From: Euzebyales bacterium
Lineage (GTDB): Bacteria; Actinomycetota; Nitriliruptoria; Euzebyales; JAHELV01
DNA: 64,000 nt
Assembly (NCBI GenBank): GCA_036374135.1
Contig: DASUUK010000035.1
Span: forward strand, 61,972 to 125,971
Direction of reading: 5' to 3'
Part shown: positions 10,227 through 18,452 of the stretch, piece after piece
How positions within the stretch are numbered: the first letter of the stretch is position 1
How the letters are laid out: every line of letters starts with the position of its first letter
Position numbers and translations under genes: made by a program
The notes under the pieces: model-generated
What the model saw: only the letters and a program-made list of their open reading frames with translations
Databases searched by the model: none
What the model was told of the DNA's origin: nothing

Positions 10227-10553
10227 GTGACAGGCATGTCGTCCCGCCGCATCCGCGCGGTCCGCGCCGCCCGCATCCGGGCGTCGTCGTCGGCGATGGT
10301 CGTGCACGCCCTCGGCCATGATCGGAGCGGCGACGGTGAGTTGGCGGTGGTGGCGAGTCGGGCGGTCGGGAGCGCCGTGGCGCGGAACCGCGCCAAGCGC
10401 CGGCTCCGGGCGGCCGCGCAACGCGCACGGCTTCCCCGGGCCGTGGACCTGGTGGTCGACGTCCGCCGGCCGGCCCTGGACGCCCCGTTCACGACGCTGC
10501 ACCGTGACCTGCAGCGCCTGAGCGAGCGCGCTGCCGATCGGGCCGTCGGATGA
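10227..10553 (+). CDS. rnpA: Ribonuclease P protein component
   Basis: Protein cofactor of RNase P, which trims the 5' leader of pre-tRNA with the catalytic RNA. The RNR signature is present as [16 protein letters not shown], followed by the family's [15 protein letters not shown] strand. At 108 residues it is slightly short: the usual N-terminal strand before the basic region is reduced. The start could be the GTG at 10227 or the ATG at 10236. It overlaps yidD by four bases. Confidence 0.93.
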   Translation: MTGMSSRRIRAVRAARIRASSSAMVVHALGHDRSGDGELAVVASRAVGSAVARNRAKRRLRAAAQRARLPRAVDLVVDVRRPALDAPFTTLHRDLQRLSERAADRAVG

Positions 10554-10852
10554 GTGCCGACGACGGGCGTTCGGCAGCGAGCCCCCTGGCTCATCTGCTG
10601 GTCGCACTGATGCGCGTGTGGCAACTGGTACCCCGCATCGATCCGCAACGGTGCAGGTTCTACCCGAGCTGTTCGCAGTATGGCATCACGGCCGTCCGCA
10701 GGTTCGGCGCGATCCGGGGAGGATGGATGGCCATGCGTCGTCTCGGCCGTTGCCACCCGTGGAATCCGGGTGGAGTGGACCATGTGCCGCCGCGACCCGA
10801 ACGGCACACAGGCAGCGGGACGCGGGTCGTGACCAGGAAGGTCGGTATCTAA
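10550..10852 (+). CDS. yidD: Membrane protein insertion efficiency factor YidD
   Basis: Small inner-membrane-associated protein that assists YidC-dependent insertion. The family hallmark motifs are visible: [37 protein letters not shown], and the closing VDHVP. The N-terminus has an amphipathic hydrophobic helix ([12 protein letters not shown]). It is 100 residues long, starts in an ATGA overlap with rnpA, and sits four bases before yidC, so the three are translationally coupled. Confidence 0.95.
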   Translation: MSADDGRSAASPLAHLLVALMRVWQLVPRIDPQRCRFYPSCSQYGITAVRRFGAIRGGWMAMRRLGRCHPWNPGGVDHVPPRPERHTGSGTRVVTRKVGI

Positions 10853-10856
10853 CGCG

Positions 10857-11834
10857 ATGGGCATCTGGAACGGGCTGCTGACGGCCCTAGGCGAAGTACT
10901 GAAGGTCCTGCACGACGCGACGGTCGGGCTCTTCGGCGAGTACGCGTGGGTCTCCGCGGTCGTGCTGCTGACGTTGCTCGTGCGGCTCGCACTGCTGCCC
11001 CTGGCGATCCGCCAGTTCCGGTCGATGCAGAAGATGCAGCAGTTGCGTCCGGACATGAAGCGGATCCAGAGCAAGTACAAGACGGACCGCGGCATGATGC
11101 GGACCGACCCGGAGAAGTACCGGGAGCGGCGCCAGAAGCAGCAGGAAGAGCTGATGGCGCTGTACAAGGAGCACGACGTCAATCCGGCGGCGAGTTGCCT
11201 CCCGCTCGTGGCGCAGGCTCCGATCTTCATCGCGTTGTTCAGCGTGCTGCGCAGCCCGGACGTGCGTCCGGAACTGGTCGATGCGACCTTCGTCGGCAGC
11301 GCGACGCTGCAGCAGAACATCGGGCAGATGATCGCGAACGGGGCGACCGTGGCGGCGGGTGTCGCGGTCTTCATGCTCATCGCGATGGGTGCGACGACCT
11401 TCCTGCAGCAGCGGCAGATGATGGGGCGTCAGGCGACCGTCGCCGACGACCAGCAGATGCAGCAGCAGAAGATGATGATGTACATCATGCCGGTCTTCCT
11501 GGTGTTCCTCGGGTGGGGTCTGCCGGTCGGCATCCTGGTCTACTGGGTGACGACCAACGTCGTGCAGGTCGGCCAGCAGTGGTACATGCTGCGGGAGGTC
11601 GGCGCGGGCGGGCCGCCCCAGACAGAATCGGGTGGCACGCGCGATGCCGACCGGCGTGGGGACAGCCGGCGGCGGACCGGCGACAAGCGGTCGACGAAGG
11701 ACTCCGGCAAGCGCTCGGCGCCGGATCGGGCACGCAACACCGGCCGCAACCGCGCTCAGGGCAACGGACACCGCCCCGGAGGCCTCGGCCGCCTGGGACG
11801 CAAACGTGACGAAACGAGGGACAGGCGACGATGA
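10857..11834 (+). CDS. yidC: Membrane protein insertase YidC
   Basis: Oxa1/YidC/Alb3-family insertase for Sec-dependent and independent membrane proteins. The 325-residue protein has an N-terminal hydrophobic helix, the conserved segment VRLALLPLAIRQFRSMQKMQQLRPDM with the groove arginine, then several membrane spans (FIALFSVLR, FMLIAMGATTFL, MMMYIMPVFLVFLGWGLPVGILVYW). The C-terminal tail of about 75 residues is very basic and Gly/Arg-rich, as in Gram-positive YidC proteins that contact the ribosome. It overlaps jag by four bases. Confidence 0.95.
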   Translation: MGIWNGLLTALGEVLKVLHDATVGLFGEYAWVSAVVLLTLLVRLALLPLAIRQFRSMQKMQQLRPDMKRIQSKYKTDRGMMRTDPEKYRERRQKQQEELMALYKEHDVNPAASCLPLVAQAPIFIALFSVLRSPDVRPELVDATFVGSATLQQNIGQMIANGATVAAGVAVFMLIAMGATTFLQQRQMMGRQATVADDQQMQQQKMMMYIMPVFLVFLGWGLPVGILVYWVTTNVVQVGQQWYMLREVGAGGPPQTESGGTRDADRRGDSRRRTGDKRSTKDSGKRSAPDRARNTGRNRAQGNGHRPGGLGRLGRKRDETRDRRR

Positions 11835-12664
11835 CGCGGATGGTTGAGAAGCGGGCGTCGACCGTCGAGGACGCGACACGGGCGGCGTTGCGCGAGTTGG
11901 GCGTCGCGCGCGACGAGGCCAAGATCGAGGTGCTCAGCGAGGGCCGCCGCGGGTTGTTCGCCGGCCGCAGTCGGGCGCATGTGCGTGTGACCGTGCTCGA
12001 CGCCGCCGACAACGGGGAGACAGCTGTGACTGACACCGCGGTGGACGACACGACCGCGACGACCGACGAGGAGGTCGACGGGATCGAGCATCCGACGGGC
12101 GACACCGTTGCCGCGGACGTCGCGGATGCGCCGGTGACGGCTGCGGACGAGGACGAGGCGGCCGTGACGGCTGCGGACGAGGTCGTCGCGACGGACCGGC
12201 TCGCGGAACTGAACGAGGAAGCGGACCTCGCGGCGGATTTCGTCGAGGGGCTGCTGGACATCCTCGAGCTGCCGGGAGACATCGAGATCGAGGTCGACGA
12301 GACACAGGCCTTCATCAACGTGGTCGATGTCGGAAGCGGACTGCTCATCGGTCGTCGTGGTGCGACGCTGGACGCGTTGCAGGAACTGGTGCGAGCCGCA
12401 ACCCAGCGCCAGGTCGAACGTCGCTCACACGTGCGCATCGACATCGAGGGCTACCGACAGCGCCAGCTCGAGAAGATGAAGGACCGCTGCCGGGACGGCA
12501 TCGCGCAGGTCCGCGAAACGGGCGAGCCGTACCGGCTCGAGCCGATGGACGCGTTCGAGCGCAAGATCATGCACGATCTGGTGGCCCGTACCGGCGGTGT
12601 CCGGTCGGCGAGTGAGGGTGTGGAGCCGCGTCGACGCGTCGTCGTCTACGTGGACGAAGAATGA
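11831..12664 (+). CDS. jag: Jag/KhpB-type RNA-binding protein
   Basis: SpoIIIJ-associated protein, now often called KhpB or EloR, an RNA-binding regulator of cell elongation. Order: Jag-N domain in residues 1-55 (STVEDATRAALRELGV, GRRGLFAGR), a long acidic linker (about 60-130) rich in Asp, Glu and Ala containing a short duplicated stretch (VTAADEDEAAVTAADEVVA), a KH domain with LLIGRRGATLDALQELV, and a C-terminal R3H domain with MDAFERKIMHDLV. The acidic linker is longer than in Firmicutes but usual for actinobacteria. Confidence 0.93.
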   Translation: MTRMVEKRASTVEDATRAALRELGVARDEAKIEVLSEGRRGLFAGRSRAHVRVTVLDAADNGETAVTDTAVDDTTATTDEEVDGIEHPTGDTVAADVADAPVTAADEDEAAVTAADEVVATDRLAELNEEADLAADFVEGLLDILELPGDIEIEVDETQAFINVVDVGSGLLIGRRGATLDALQELVRAATQRQVERRSHVRIDIEGYRQRQLEKMKDRCRDGIAQVRETGEPYRLEPMDAFERKIMHDLVARTGGVRSASEGVEPRRRVVVYVDEE

Positions 12665-12674
12665 CACGCGTGTA

Positions 12675-12688
12675 GTTTCACGTGAAAC
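12675..12688. promoter_or_regulatory. parS centromere site 1
   Basis: The 14-bp palindrome GTTTCACGTGAAAC matches the bacterial parS core exactly; flanking bases are A on both sides, so the outer left position differs from the 16-bp consensus TGTTTCACGTGAAACA. It lies between jag and rsmG, about 1.6 kb from parB. Confidence 0.92.
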
Positions 12689-12744
12689 ATTCGCCCGCGC
12701 GAGGGCGATGGCCGGTCCCCCGATCACGCGCGTCACGGTGAGCC

Positions 12745-13431
12745 ATGGCCGTTGAGCCGTGGCCGGTCGGCGCGGTGTGGTCGGCGCGGCTCGCCGCGCT
12801 CATCGCCGACTCGCCCGTCAACCTCGTGTCCCGGCGCGACAGGGCTGATGTCCGACGCATCCATGTGGCGGAATGTGTGGCGATCACGGGCCGGTTGGCC
12901 ATCGAGGCCGGCGGGCGCTGGATGGACCTCGGGACCGGCGGGGGACTGCCGGGCCTGGTGCTGGCACACGCGTTTCCTTCGGTGCGGTGGACGCTGGTCG
13001 ACGCGCGCCGGAAGAAGATCCGGCAGGTGGCGAGGTTTGCCGAGGAGTTGGGTCTGGACAACGTCGAGCCGGTGCATGCGCGTGCCGAAGATCTCGCGGC
13101 CGACGACAACTACCGCGCGGCGTTCGACGGCGTGATCAGCCGCGCCGCCGGTACGCTGACCGTCACCGCGGCGTTGGCACGGCCGTTCGTCACGACGGGC
13201 GATGTGGTCGCGATCCGAGGACCGCGCGCTCACGAGGATGTCGGGTCGGCACGGCCAATGCTGAAGCGGATCGGTCTGGTGGTCGAGAACGTGGAGCAGG
13301 TCGAGGGTACGATCCGGCCGACGTGGTTGGTGCGGCTGTCCGGGACGGGAGCAGTCCCAGCCGACTTCCCCAAGACTCAGCGAGTTCTGTTGCGCGCGGA
13401 CGGTGGAGGGCCCAGTGTCAGCACTGCCTGA
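12745..13431 (+). CDS. rsmG: 16S rRNA (guanine527-N7)-methyltransferase RsmG
   Basis: SAM-dependent enzyme (formerly GidB) that methylates G527 in the decoding site of 16S rRNA; loss gives low-level streptomycin resistance in other bacteria. The SAM-binding motif is WMDLGTGGGLPGLVLA. Downstream family motifs DARRKKIRQVARFAEEL and GVISRAAGTL are present. Length is normal (228). It is flanked by the two parS sites and its end is followed closely by parA. Confidence 0.94.
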   Translation: MAVEPWPVGAVWSARLAALIADSPVNLVSRRDRADVRRIHVAECVAITGRLAIEAGGRWMDLGTGGGLPGLVLAHAFPSVRWTLVDARRKKIRQVARFAEELGLDNVEPVHARAEDLAADDNYRAAFDGVISRAAGTLTVTAALARPFVTTGDVVAIRGPRAHEDVGSARPMLKRIGLVVENVEQVEGTIRPTWLVRLSGTGAVPADFPKTQRVLLRADGGGPSVSTA

Positions 13432-13473
13432 CGGCAAGGACCGTTGGTACGGCTACTGGCGTGCAGATGAGCA

Positions 13474-13487
13474 GTTTCACGTGAAAC
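13474..13487. promoter_or_regulatory. parS centromere site 2
   Basis: A second perfect GTTTCACGTGAAAC core with A at both flanks, 799 bp from the first, 21 bp before the chosen parA start. ParB spreading from here would cover the parAB promoter region. Confidence 0.92.
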
Positions 13488-13507
13488 ACGAAGGCGGTCG
13501 TCGAGGA

Positions 13508-14302
13508 GTGCCGGCGTCGATCATCGTCGTCGCCAACCAGAAGGGCGGCGTCGGCAAGACGACCACCGCCGTGAGCCTCGCATCAGCGCTCGCGCAGCAG
13601 TCGGTGCGCGTGTTGCTCGTTGACAGTGATCCGCAGGCCAACTGCACGTCGGGGGTCGGCATACGCCTGCGTGGCGATCAGCCGAGCATCTACGAGGTGC
13701 TCAGTGATGGCATGCCGTCCGCGAAGGTGATCGAGCAGACCGACATCCCCAACCTGTGGCTGCTGCCATCGTCGATCGACCTCGCGGGTGCCGAGATCGA
13801 GCTCGTCAGCGCACTGAGCCGTGAACGGCAACTGCGGCGCGCACTCGACGATGTGCGCGATCACTACGACATCATCATCGTCGACTGCCCGCCCAGTCTC
13901 GGACTGCTGACCATCAACGCACTATCGGCCGCGGATGGTGTCGTCGTGCCGATCCAGTGCGAGTACTACGCCCTGGAGGGACTCGGCGCATTGACACGCA
14001 ATGCCGAGCTCATCCGACAGACGCTCAACCACGATCTGAAGATAACCGGGTTCGCACTGACGATGTATGACGGCCGTACGAAGCTGTCACACGAGGTGGC
14101 CGAGGAGGTTCGGCGCCACTTCGGGGACCTCGTGTTCCGCACCCGCATCCCGAGGTCGGTGCGTCTCGCGGAGGCGCCGTCGTACGGCCAGCCGATCACG
14201 GTCTTCGATCCCGGCTCACGCGGCGCGGTCGCGTACCATCGACTGGCCTCCGAAGTGTGGGAGCGCGTAGTGGCGGCTGAGGCAACGAGGAGCACATCAT
14301 GA
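13508..14302 (+). CDS. parA: Chromosome-partitioning ATPase ParA (Soj)
   Basis: Walker-type ATPase that moves ParB-bound origins on the nucleoid. The deviant Walker A is NQKGGVGKTTTAVSLA; the DSDPQANCT switch and the VDCPPSLGLLTINAL Walker B region follow. I start at the GTG at 13508, giving MPASIIVVANQKGG and 264 residues. The frame is open upstream through parS 2 and into rsmG, but those residues have no family counterpart. The ribosome site is not strong (GAGGA almost adjacent, GAAGG 13 bases away). The stop overlaps the parB start by four bases. Confidence 0.95.
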   Translation: MPASIIVVANQKGGVGKTTTAVSLASALAQQSVRVLLVDSDPQANCTSGVGIRLRGDQPSIYEVLSDGMPSAKVIEQTDIPNLWLLPSSIDLAGAEIELVSALSRERQLRRALDDVRDHYDIIIVDCPPSLGLLTINALSAADGVVVPIQCEYYALEGLGALTRNAELIRQTLNHDLKITGFALTMYDGRTKLSHEVAEEVRRHFGDLVFRTRIPRSVRLAEAPSYGQPITVFDPGSRGAVAYHRLASEVWERVVAAEATRSTS

Positions 14303-15180
14303 CCCGAACGGGTGGGCTGGGTCGAGGATTGGAGGCGCTGATCCCGGCCGCCACCGCGGAACGCGGCGGCCTGCGCACGATCGCGCTGGAGCAGATCGAA
14401 CCGAATCCGCGCCAGCCACGTGACGCGTTCGACCAGCACAGCATCGCCGAGTTGGCCCAGTCGCTCCAGACAGTCGGCCTGCTCCAGCCGATCGTTGTGC
14501 GCGAACTGGGTGACGACCGGTACCAGATCGTCGCCGGCGAGCGCCGGTTCCGCGCTGCGCAACTCGCGGGGTTCCGCGAGATCCGCGCTGTCATACGTCA
14601 CACCGAGGACGATCAGATCCTGACCGAGGCGCTCGTTGAGAACATCCACCGCGTGGATCTCAACGCGCTCGAGGAGGCGGCGGCCTACCAGCAACTGCTC
14701 GACGACTTCGCATTCACCCACGAGCAGTTGGCGGCTCGCCTGGGCCGATCGCGGTCTGCGATCACCAACACGCTGCGCCTGCTGAGCCTCGGTCCCGACC
14801 TGCAGCGGCAGGTGGCGTCCGGCGCGTTGTCGCCGGGTCATGCGCGCGCCCTCCTCGCGATCGAGGACGTGGCACTGCAGCGCACCGCGGCCGAGCGGAT
14901 CGTGTCAGAGGGACTGTCGGTCCGCGCCGCCGAACGGTTGGTACGTCGGCTGCTGGAGGAGCAGGTCGCGCAGGACCGCCCTGCCGAGCACCAACTGTCG
15001 CCGTTCGGAGGCCTCCAGCAGCGTCTGTCGGATGTGTTCGCCACGAAGGTGCGAATCACCGGAACCGCTCGCCGCGGCCAGGTCGTGATCGACTTCTCGG
15101 GCCACAAGGATCTGCAGCGCCTGCTGGGTGTGCTCGAAGGCGGGGTCGGCACGGGACTACAGCAGGAACAGCCGCTCTAG
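14299..15180 (+). CDS. parB: Chromosome-partitioning protein ParB
   Basis: CTP-dependent DNA clamp that loads at parS. Order: N-terminal ParA-contact stretch (GLGRGLEALIP), the CTPase domain with NPRQPRD and GERRFRAAQLAG, helix-turn-helix HEQLAARLGRSRSAITNTLRLL, and a short C-terminal dimer domain ending DLQRLLGVLEGG. At 293 residues it is of usual size. The coupling with parA (ATGA) and two parS cores within 1.7 kb complete the system. Confidence 0.96.
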   Translation: MTRTGGLGRGLEALIPAATAERGGLRTIALEQIEPNPRQPRDAFDQHSIAELAQSLQTVGLLQPIVVRELGDDRYQIVAGERRFRAAQLAGFREIRAVIRHTEDDQILTEALVENIHRVDLNALEEAAAYQQLLDDFAFTHEQLAARLGRSRSAITNTLRLLSLGPDLQRQVASGALSPGHARALLAIEDVALQRTAAERIVSEGLSVRAAERLVRRLLEEQVAQDRPAEHQLSPFGGLQQRLSDVFATKVRITGTARRGQVVIDFSGHKDLQRLLGVLEGGVGTGLQQEQPL

Positions 15181-15219
15181 ATCATGGACCCTGCGCGGGG
15201 ATCACCAGACCATCCGACC

Positions 15220-15242
15220 GGCGCGCCTCGCTCGAGCGCGCC
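15220..15242. terminator. Hairpin between convergent parB and ddl
   Basis: GGCGCGC at 15220-15226 pairs perfectly with GCGCGCC at 15236-15242 around a nine-base loop, in the 135-bp gap where parB and ddl converge. No U-tract is visible, as is common for GC-rich actinobacterial terminators. Confidence 0.45.
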
Positions 15243-15315
15243 AGGATCGCGGCCGGACGACGACACGGCGGTTCGCGACGACGGGTGTCGACGGCGGAAT
15301 GCGCCGCCATGCGCG

Positions 15316-16248
15316 TCAGCTCGTCGCTGCGTCCCGTGCCAACGTCACGATGCGCTCGCAGAGGGCATCGAACGCGAGATCTGCCGCCTGCGCGGCCAAC
15401 GGCAGCAGCGATGTCTCCGTGAGGCCGGGGCAGGTGTCGACCTCGAGCACCCAGGGGGCGCCGCTGGCGTCCACCATGAGGTCGGCCCGCATGACGTGGC
15501 GGCATCCGAGCGCCTCCCATGACGCCAGCGTGGTCTCGGCGCAGGCGTCGCTGACTTCGCCGTCAAGGCGGGCCGGCACGTGGAAGTCGGTCGCCCCGTG
15601 CGTGTACCGGGCGGCGAAGTCGTAGGCACCCTCCTTCGGGTGGATCTCGACGGCTGGCAGCGGTCGACCGTCGACGATCGACACCGCGACCTCGGTCCCC
15701 GTGACCACCTGCTCGAGCAGTACGGCCGAGTGGTAGTGGAACGCCGACATGACGGCTGGGGCGAGGGCGTCGCGTTGATCCACGCGGCGGACACCGAGTG
15801 ACGCCCCACCCTGGACCGGCTTGACCATGAGCGGGAACTGCAGGCCGTCGGCGATGCGCGCCAACGCCTTGCCTGCGCCGTACTCGCGTACGGCGTCCGC
15901 GCTGAGGACCTGCCAGTCGGGCGTGGAGATGCCGTGGCGGCGGAACATGCCCTTGCTGACACCCTTGTCCCACGCCAGCGCCGATGCCGTCGCACGTGAG
16001 CCCGTGTACGGCAGGCCCAGCAGATCCAGCAGTCGCTGGATGCTCCCGTCCTCCCCGGCCTTGCCGTGCAGTGCCAGGAAGACGACGTCGATCGACTCCT
16101 CCGTCAACGCGCGGACAAGGTCAGCGTCGAGATCCAGTTCGACGACGTCGTGACCGCGATCACGCAACGCCTCGGTGACGCGCTTGCCGGAGCGGAGGCT
16201 GATCTCCCGCTCGAAGCTGCTCCCGCCGGACAACACAGCGATCGTCAT
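15316..16248 (-). CDS. ddl: D-alanine--D-alanine ligase
   Basis: ATP-grasp enzyme that makes the D-Ala-D-Ala dipeptide of peptidoglycan precursors. Key motifs: N-terminal LSGGSSFEREISLRSG, LHGKAGEDGSIQRLLDLLGLPYTGS, the ATP-grasp lysine segment LMVKPVQGGASLGVRRV and the C-terminal metal/substrate site EVDTCPGLTETSLLP. Length 310 residues is typical. It overlaps the upstream aminotransferase gene by four bases, so the two form an operon converging on parB. D-Ala-D-Lac ligases carry other residues in the omega loop, but this cannot be decided firmly by eye. Confidence 0.94.
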   Translation of the reverse strand: MTIAVLSGGSSFEREISLRSGKRVTEALRDRGHDVVELDLDADLVRALTEESIDVVFLALHGKAGEDGSIQRLLDLLGLPYTGSRATASALAWDKGVSKGMFRRHGISTPDWQVLSADAVREYGAGKALARIADGLQFPLMVKPVQGGASLGVRRVDQRDALAPAVMSAFHYHSAVLLEQVVTGTEVAVSIVDGRPLPAVEIHPKEGAYDFAARYTHGATDFHVPARLDGEVSDACAETTLASWEALGCRHVMRADLMVDASGAPWVLEVDTCPGLTETSLLPLAAQAADLAFDALCERIVTLARDAATS

Positions 16249-17507
16249 GCCCCGCTTCCCTCCCCCGCGGCGCCGTAGAACGCCGCCTGCAAGGCCGTCT
16301 GTTCACGGATGACGCCGGCGAGGCGGCGCACGCCCTCCCGAATCCGTTCGCTCGTCGGGAAGCAGAAGGACAGCCGCATCTCGCGTTCGCCCGATCCGTC
16401 CGCGTAGAACGCCCGACCCGGCACGTAGGCGACCCGGGCCTGCAGCGCGCCGGGCAGCATCTCCTTGCTGTCCATGCCGGCCGGCAGACGCAGCCATACG
16501 AAGAAGCCGCCCGTCGGGACGCTCCACGTGCACTGATCGCCGATCTGACGGGTCAGTTCCTCGAGCATCGCGTCGCATCGTTCCCGGTACAGATCCCGGA
16601 ACTGCTGGACCTGGTCGAGCCACGGTTGGGTCGACAACCAACGCTCCGCGACGTACTGGGTCAGGTTCGACTGGCTGAGGTCGGCCGTCTCTTTGAGCAG
16701 TGTCAGCTTGCGACGGATCGGCGCAGGAGCGACCGCCCAGCCGATGCGGATGCCCGGGGAGAAGATCTTCGACAACGTCCCGAGGTAGATCACTCGATCC
16801 GGCGCCATCGTGTGGAGGCACGGCAGCTGCTCACCTTTGAAATCGAGCAGACCGTACGGGTTGTCCTCGACCAGGAGCAGGTCGTACCGTTCCGCCCGTT
16901 CGATCAACTGCTCGCGGCGTCGCAGCGAAAGGGAGACACCGGCGGGGTTCTGGTGGTTCGGCACGGTGTAGAGGAACTTCGGCGTGCGCGCGGCGTCGGC
17001 GAGCGCGGCCATCGTGTCGTCGAGTGCCTCGGGGATCAGCCCATGAGCGTCCATGTCAATATGAATGACATGACCTTGATATGATGAAAACGCACCTAAT
17101 GCACCGACATACGCAGGACCTTCGGCTAAGACGAGATCGCCGGGGTTGCAGAACAGGCGTGCGAGCAGATCGAGGGCCTGCTGTCCACCGTTGGTCACCA
17201 CGATGTCGTCCGGATGGACCTTCAGGTGCTCGGCGGCCATCACGTCGACCAGCCGCTCGCGCAGCGGGGCGAGGCCCTCGCCTCCTCCGTACTGCAGCGC
17301 CGCTGGGCCGGCATCGCGCAGCACGGCGGTCGTGACCTCGGTGATCGCGTCGTTGTCGAGTGCAGCCGTGTAGGGCATACCGCCCGCGAGCGACACGATC
17401 TCCGGTCGCGTGGCGACGGCGAAGAGCGCCCTGATCTCTGACGCGGTCATGCCTCGCGCGCGTCGTGCGTAGCGCTGCTGGTACGGGTCGAGTTGGACCT
17501 CGGTCAT
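16245..17507 (-). CDS. PLP-dependent aminotransferase, 2-aminoadipate/aromatic type
   Basis: Fold-type I class I/II aminotransferase of the LysN/ARO8 and MocR-catalytic-domain group. Hallmarks: VSLAGGMPY near the N-terminus, LQYGGGEGLAPLRERL, TNGGQQALDLLARLF, NHQNPAGVSLS, VEDNPYG and the PLP-lysine segment YLGTLSKIFSPGIRIGW (Lys247). The 420-residue protein has no DNA-binding domain, so it is an enzyme rather than a MocR regulator. GAGGG eight bases before the ATG supports the start. It overlaps ddl by four bases; a role in supplying an amino donor for cell-wall synthesis is only inference. Codons 127-155 form a strikingly AT-ending island (see separate entry). Confidence 0.88.
   Translation of the reverse strand: MTEVQLDPYQQRYARRARGMTASEIRALFAVATRPEIVSLAGGMPYTAALDNDAITEVTTAVLRDAGPAALQYGGGEGLAPLRERLVDVMAAEHLKVHPDDIVVTNGGQQALDLLARLFCNPGDLVLAEGPAYVGALGAFSSYQGHVIHIDMDAHGLIPEALDDTMAALADAARTPKFLYTVPNHQNPAGVSLSLRRREQLIERAERYDLLLVEDNPYGLLDFKGEQLPCLHTMAPDRVIYLGTLSKIFSPGIRIGWAVAPAPIRRKLTLLKETADLSQSNLTQYVAERWLSTQPWLDQVQQFRDLYRERCDAMLEELTRQIGDQCTWSVPTGGFFVWLRLPAGMDSKEMLPGALQARVAYVPGRAFYADGSGEREMRLSFCFPTSERIREGVRRLAGVIREQTALQAAFYGAAGEGSGA
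17043..17129 (-). other. AT-rich rare-codon island inside the aminotransferase gene
   Basis: Codons 127 to 155 of the aminotransferase use A or T at the third position in 21 of 29 cases, including two TTA leucine codons, two TCA, two ATT and a CAA, while the rest of the gene is almost entirely G/C-ending. The encoded residues (AEGPAYVGALGAFSSYQGHV) remain normal for the family, so only the DNA is unusual. Confidence 0.9.
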
Positions 17508-17679
17508 CGTTCGCGCCCTCGCTGCGTCGCCGTGCGTCGCGGTCGTTGGCGATGGAGCCTATCGGGCGGCCGCGCGGACCGCCGAACACGTCGTGGGTGG
17601 ATGTCGTGTGAGCGCCGTACACTGCGCACTGCGGCCGCTGAACCGGCGGTCCGCAAATGATCTGCGAGAAGGTGGCGAA

Positions 17680-17826
17680 GTGCGCAACACGCGACCCGTC
17701 GACGCCGGCGACGTGGTCGACGTCGGACCGACGCCGGTGTGGCGGGCGGTGATCGGCCTCGGCGTCGGCCTGGCGATCGGCGCGCTGCTCGCGCTCCTGC
17801 TGCCGCGCCGCCCGGACCGTCGGTGA
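17680..17826 (+). CDS. Small single-span membrane protein
   Basis: A 48-residue predicted protein with a short polar N-terminus (MRNTRPVDAGDVVDVGPTPVW) and one hydrophobic helix, VIGLGVGLAIGALLALLLP, ending in arginines. The GTG start at 17680 has GAGAAGG seven bases upstream. It overlaps the following GNAT gene by four bases (GTGA), which supports translation. A TACACT at 17618-17623 may be its -10 element. Function unknown; it may tether or pair with the acetyltransferase. Confidence 0.6.
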   Translation: MRNTRPVDAGDVVDVGPTPVWRAVIGLGVGLAIGALLALLLPRRPDRR

Positions 17827-18446
17827 GCGCCCGCGTTCATCGCCTGCTCGGCGACGACGTCGATCGCCTACCGCAGGAGTGTCGAACGTGCACGTTCTGG
17901 GAGCTTCCCACCTCGCCACGTGGTCCCCAGCCGGCGCGCGCCGACGAGGCCGCTGAGGCCAAGAAGCTGTGGTGGCGCGCCATGGAGCTCGACTGGGGGC
18001 CGCCCGGTCTGCTCCTGCGACAGGACGGGCACACGATCGCCTACGCGGCCTACGTTCCTGCGGAACAGGCCAACCGGACGCGGCGGCTCGGGACCAAACC
18101 GAGCGACGACGCGTTGGTCCTCACCACGATCTGGGTCGACCCAGATGCGCGCGGCGCCGGTGTCGCGCGCATGCTGTTGCACCGTGTGCTCCGTCACGCG
18201 CACGATGCCGGCTTCCGCGCCGTCGAGGCCACAGGCGCGCGGACACCCACGTCCACGTGCCTGCTTCCCGAGGGGTTCCTCCAGGCAGTGGGGTTCACGG
18301 TGCTCCACGAGCACCCTCGCTACCCGCTCCTGCGCCTCGACCTACGGCAGACCGTGCGCTGGCAGGAGGCGATGGAGCACGCCCTCGAAGGCGTACGTGC
18401 GGTTCTCGGCCGTCGCGATCCTCGGACGGCGCCCACGACGTCGTGA
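17823..18446 (+). CDS. GNAT-family N-acetyltransferase
   Basis: Acetyl-CoA-dependent transferase. The 207-residue protein opens with the cysteine-containing segment LPQECRTCTFWEL, seen in actinobacterial GNAT proteins encoded near cwlM and parAB. The acetyl-CoA loop is IWVDPDARGAGVARMLLHRV. The substrate is unknown. Start GTG at 17823 overlaps the small membrane protein gene. It converges on the cwlM-like gene with a six-base gap. By position it resembles Rv3916c of M. tuberculosis; equivalence is inferred, not shown. Confidence 0.8.
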   Translation: MSARVHRLLGDDVDRLPQECRTCTFWELPTSPRGPQPARADEAAEAKKLWWRAMELDWGPPGLLLRQDGHTIAYAAYVPAEQANRTRRLGTKPSDDALVLTTIWVDPDARGAGVARMLLHRVLRHAHDAGFRAVEATGARTPTSTCLLPEGFLQAVGFTVLHEHPRYPLLRLDLRQTVRWQEAMEHALEGVRAVLGRRDPRTAPTTS

Positions 18447-18452
18447 CGCGCC

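Noticed and set aside
17043..17129. Mobile element or intron inside the aminotransferase
   Set aside because: The reading frame and conserved residues run through the AT-rich patch without interruption, so nothing is inserted.
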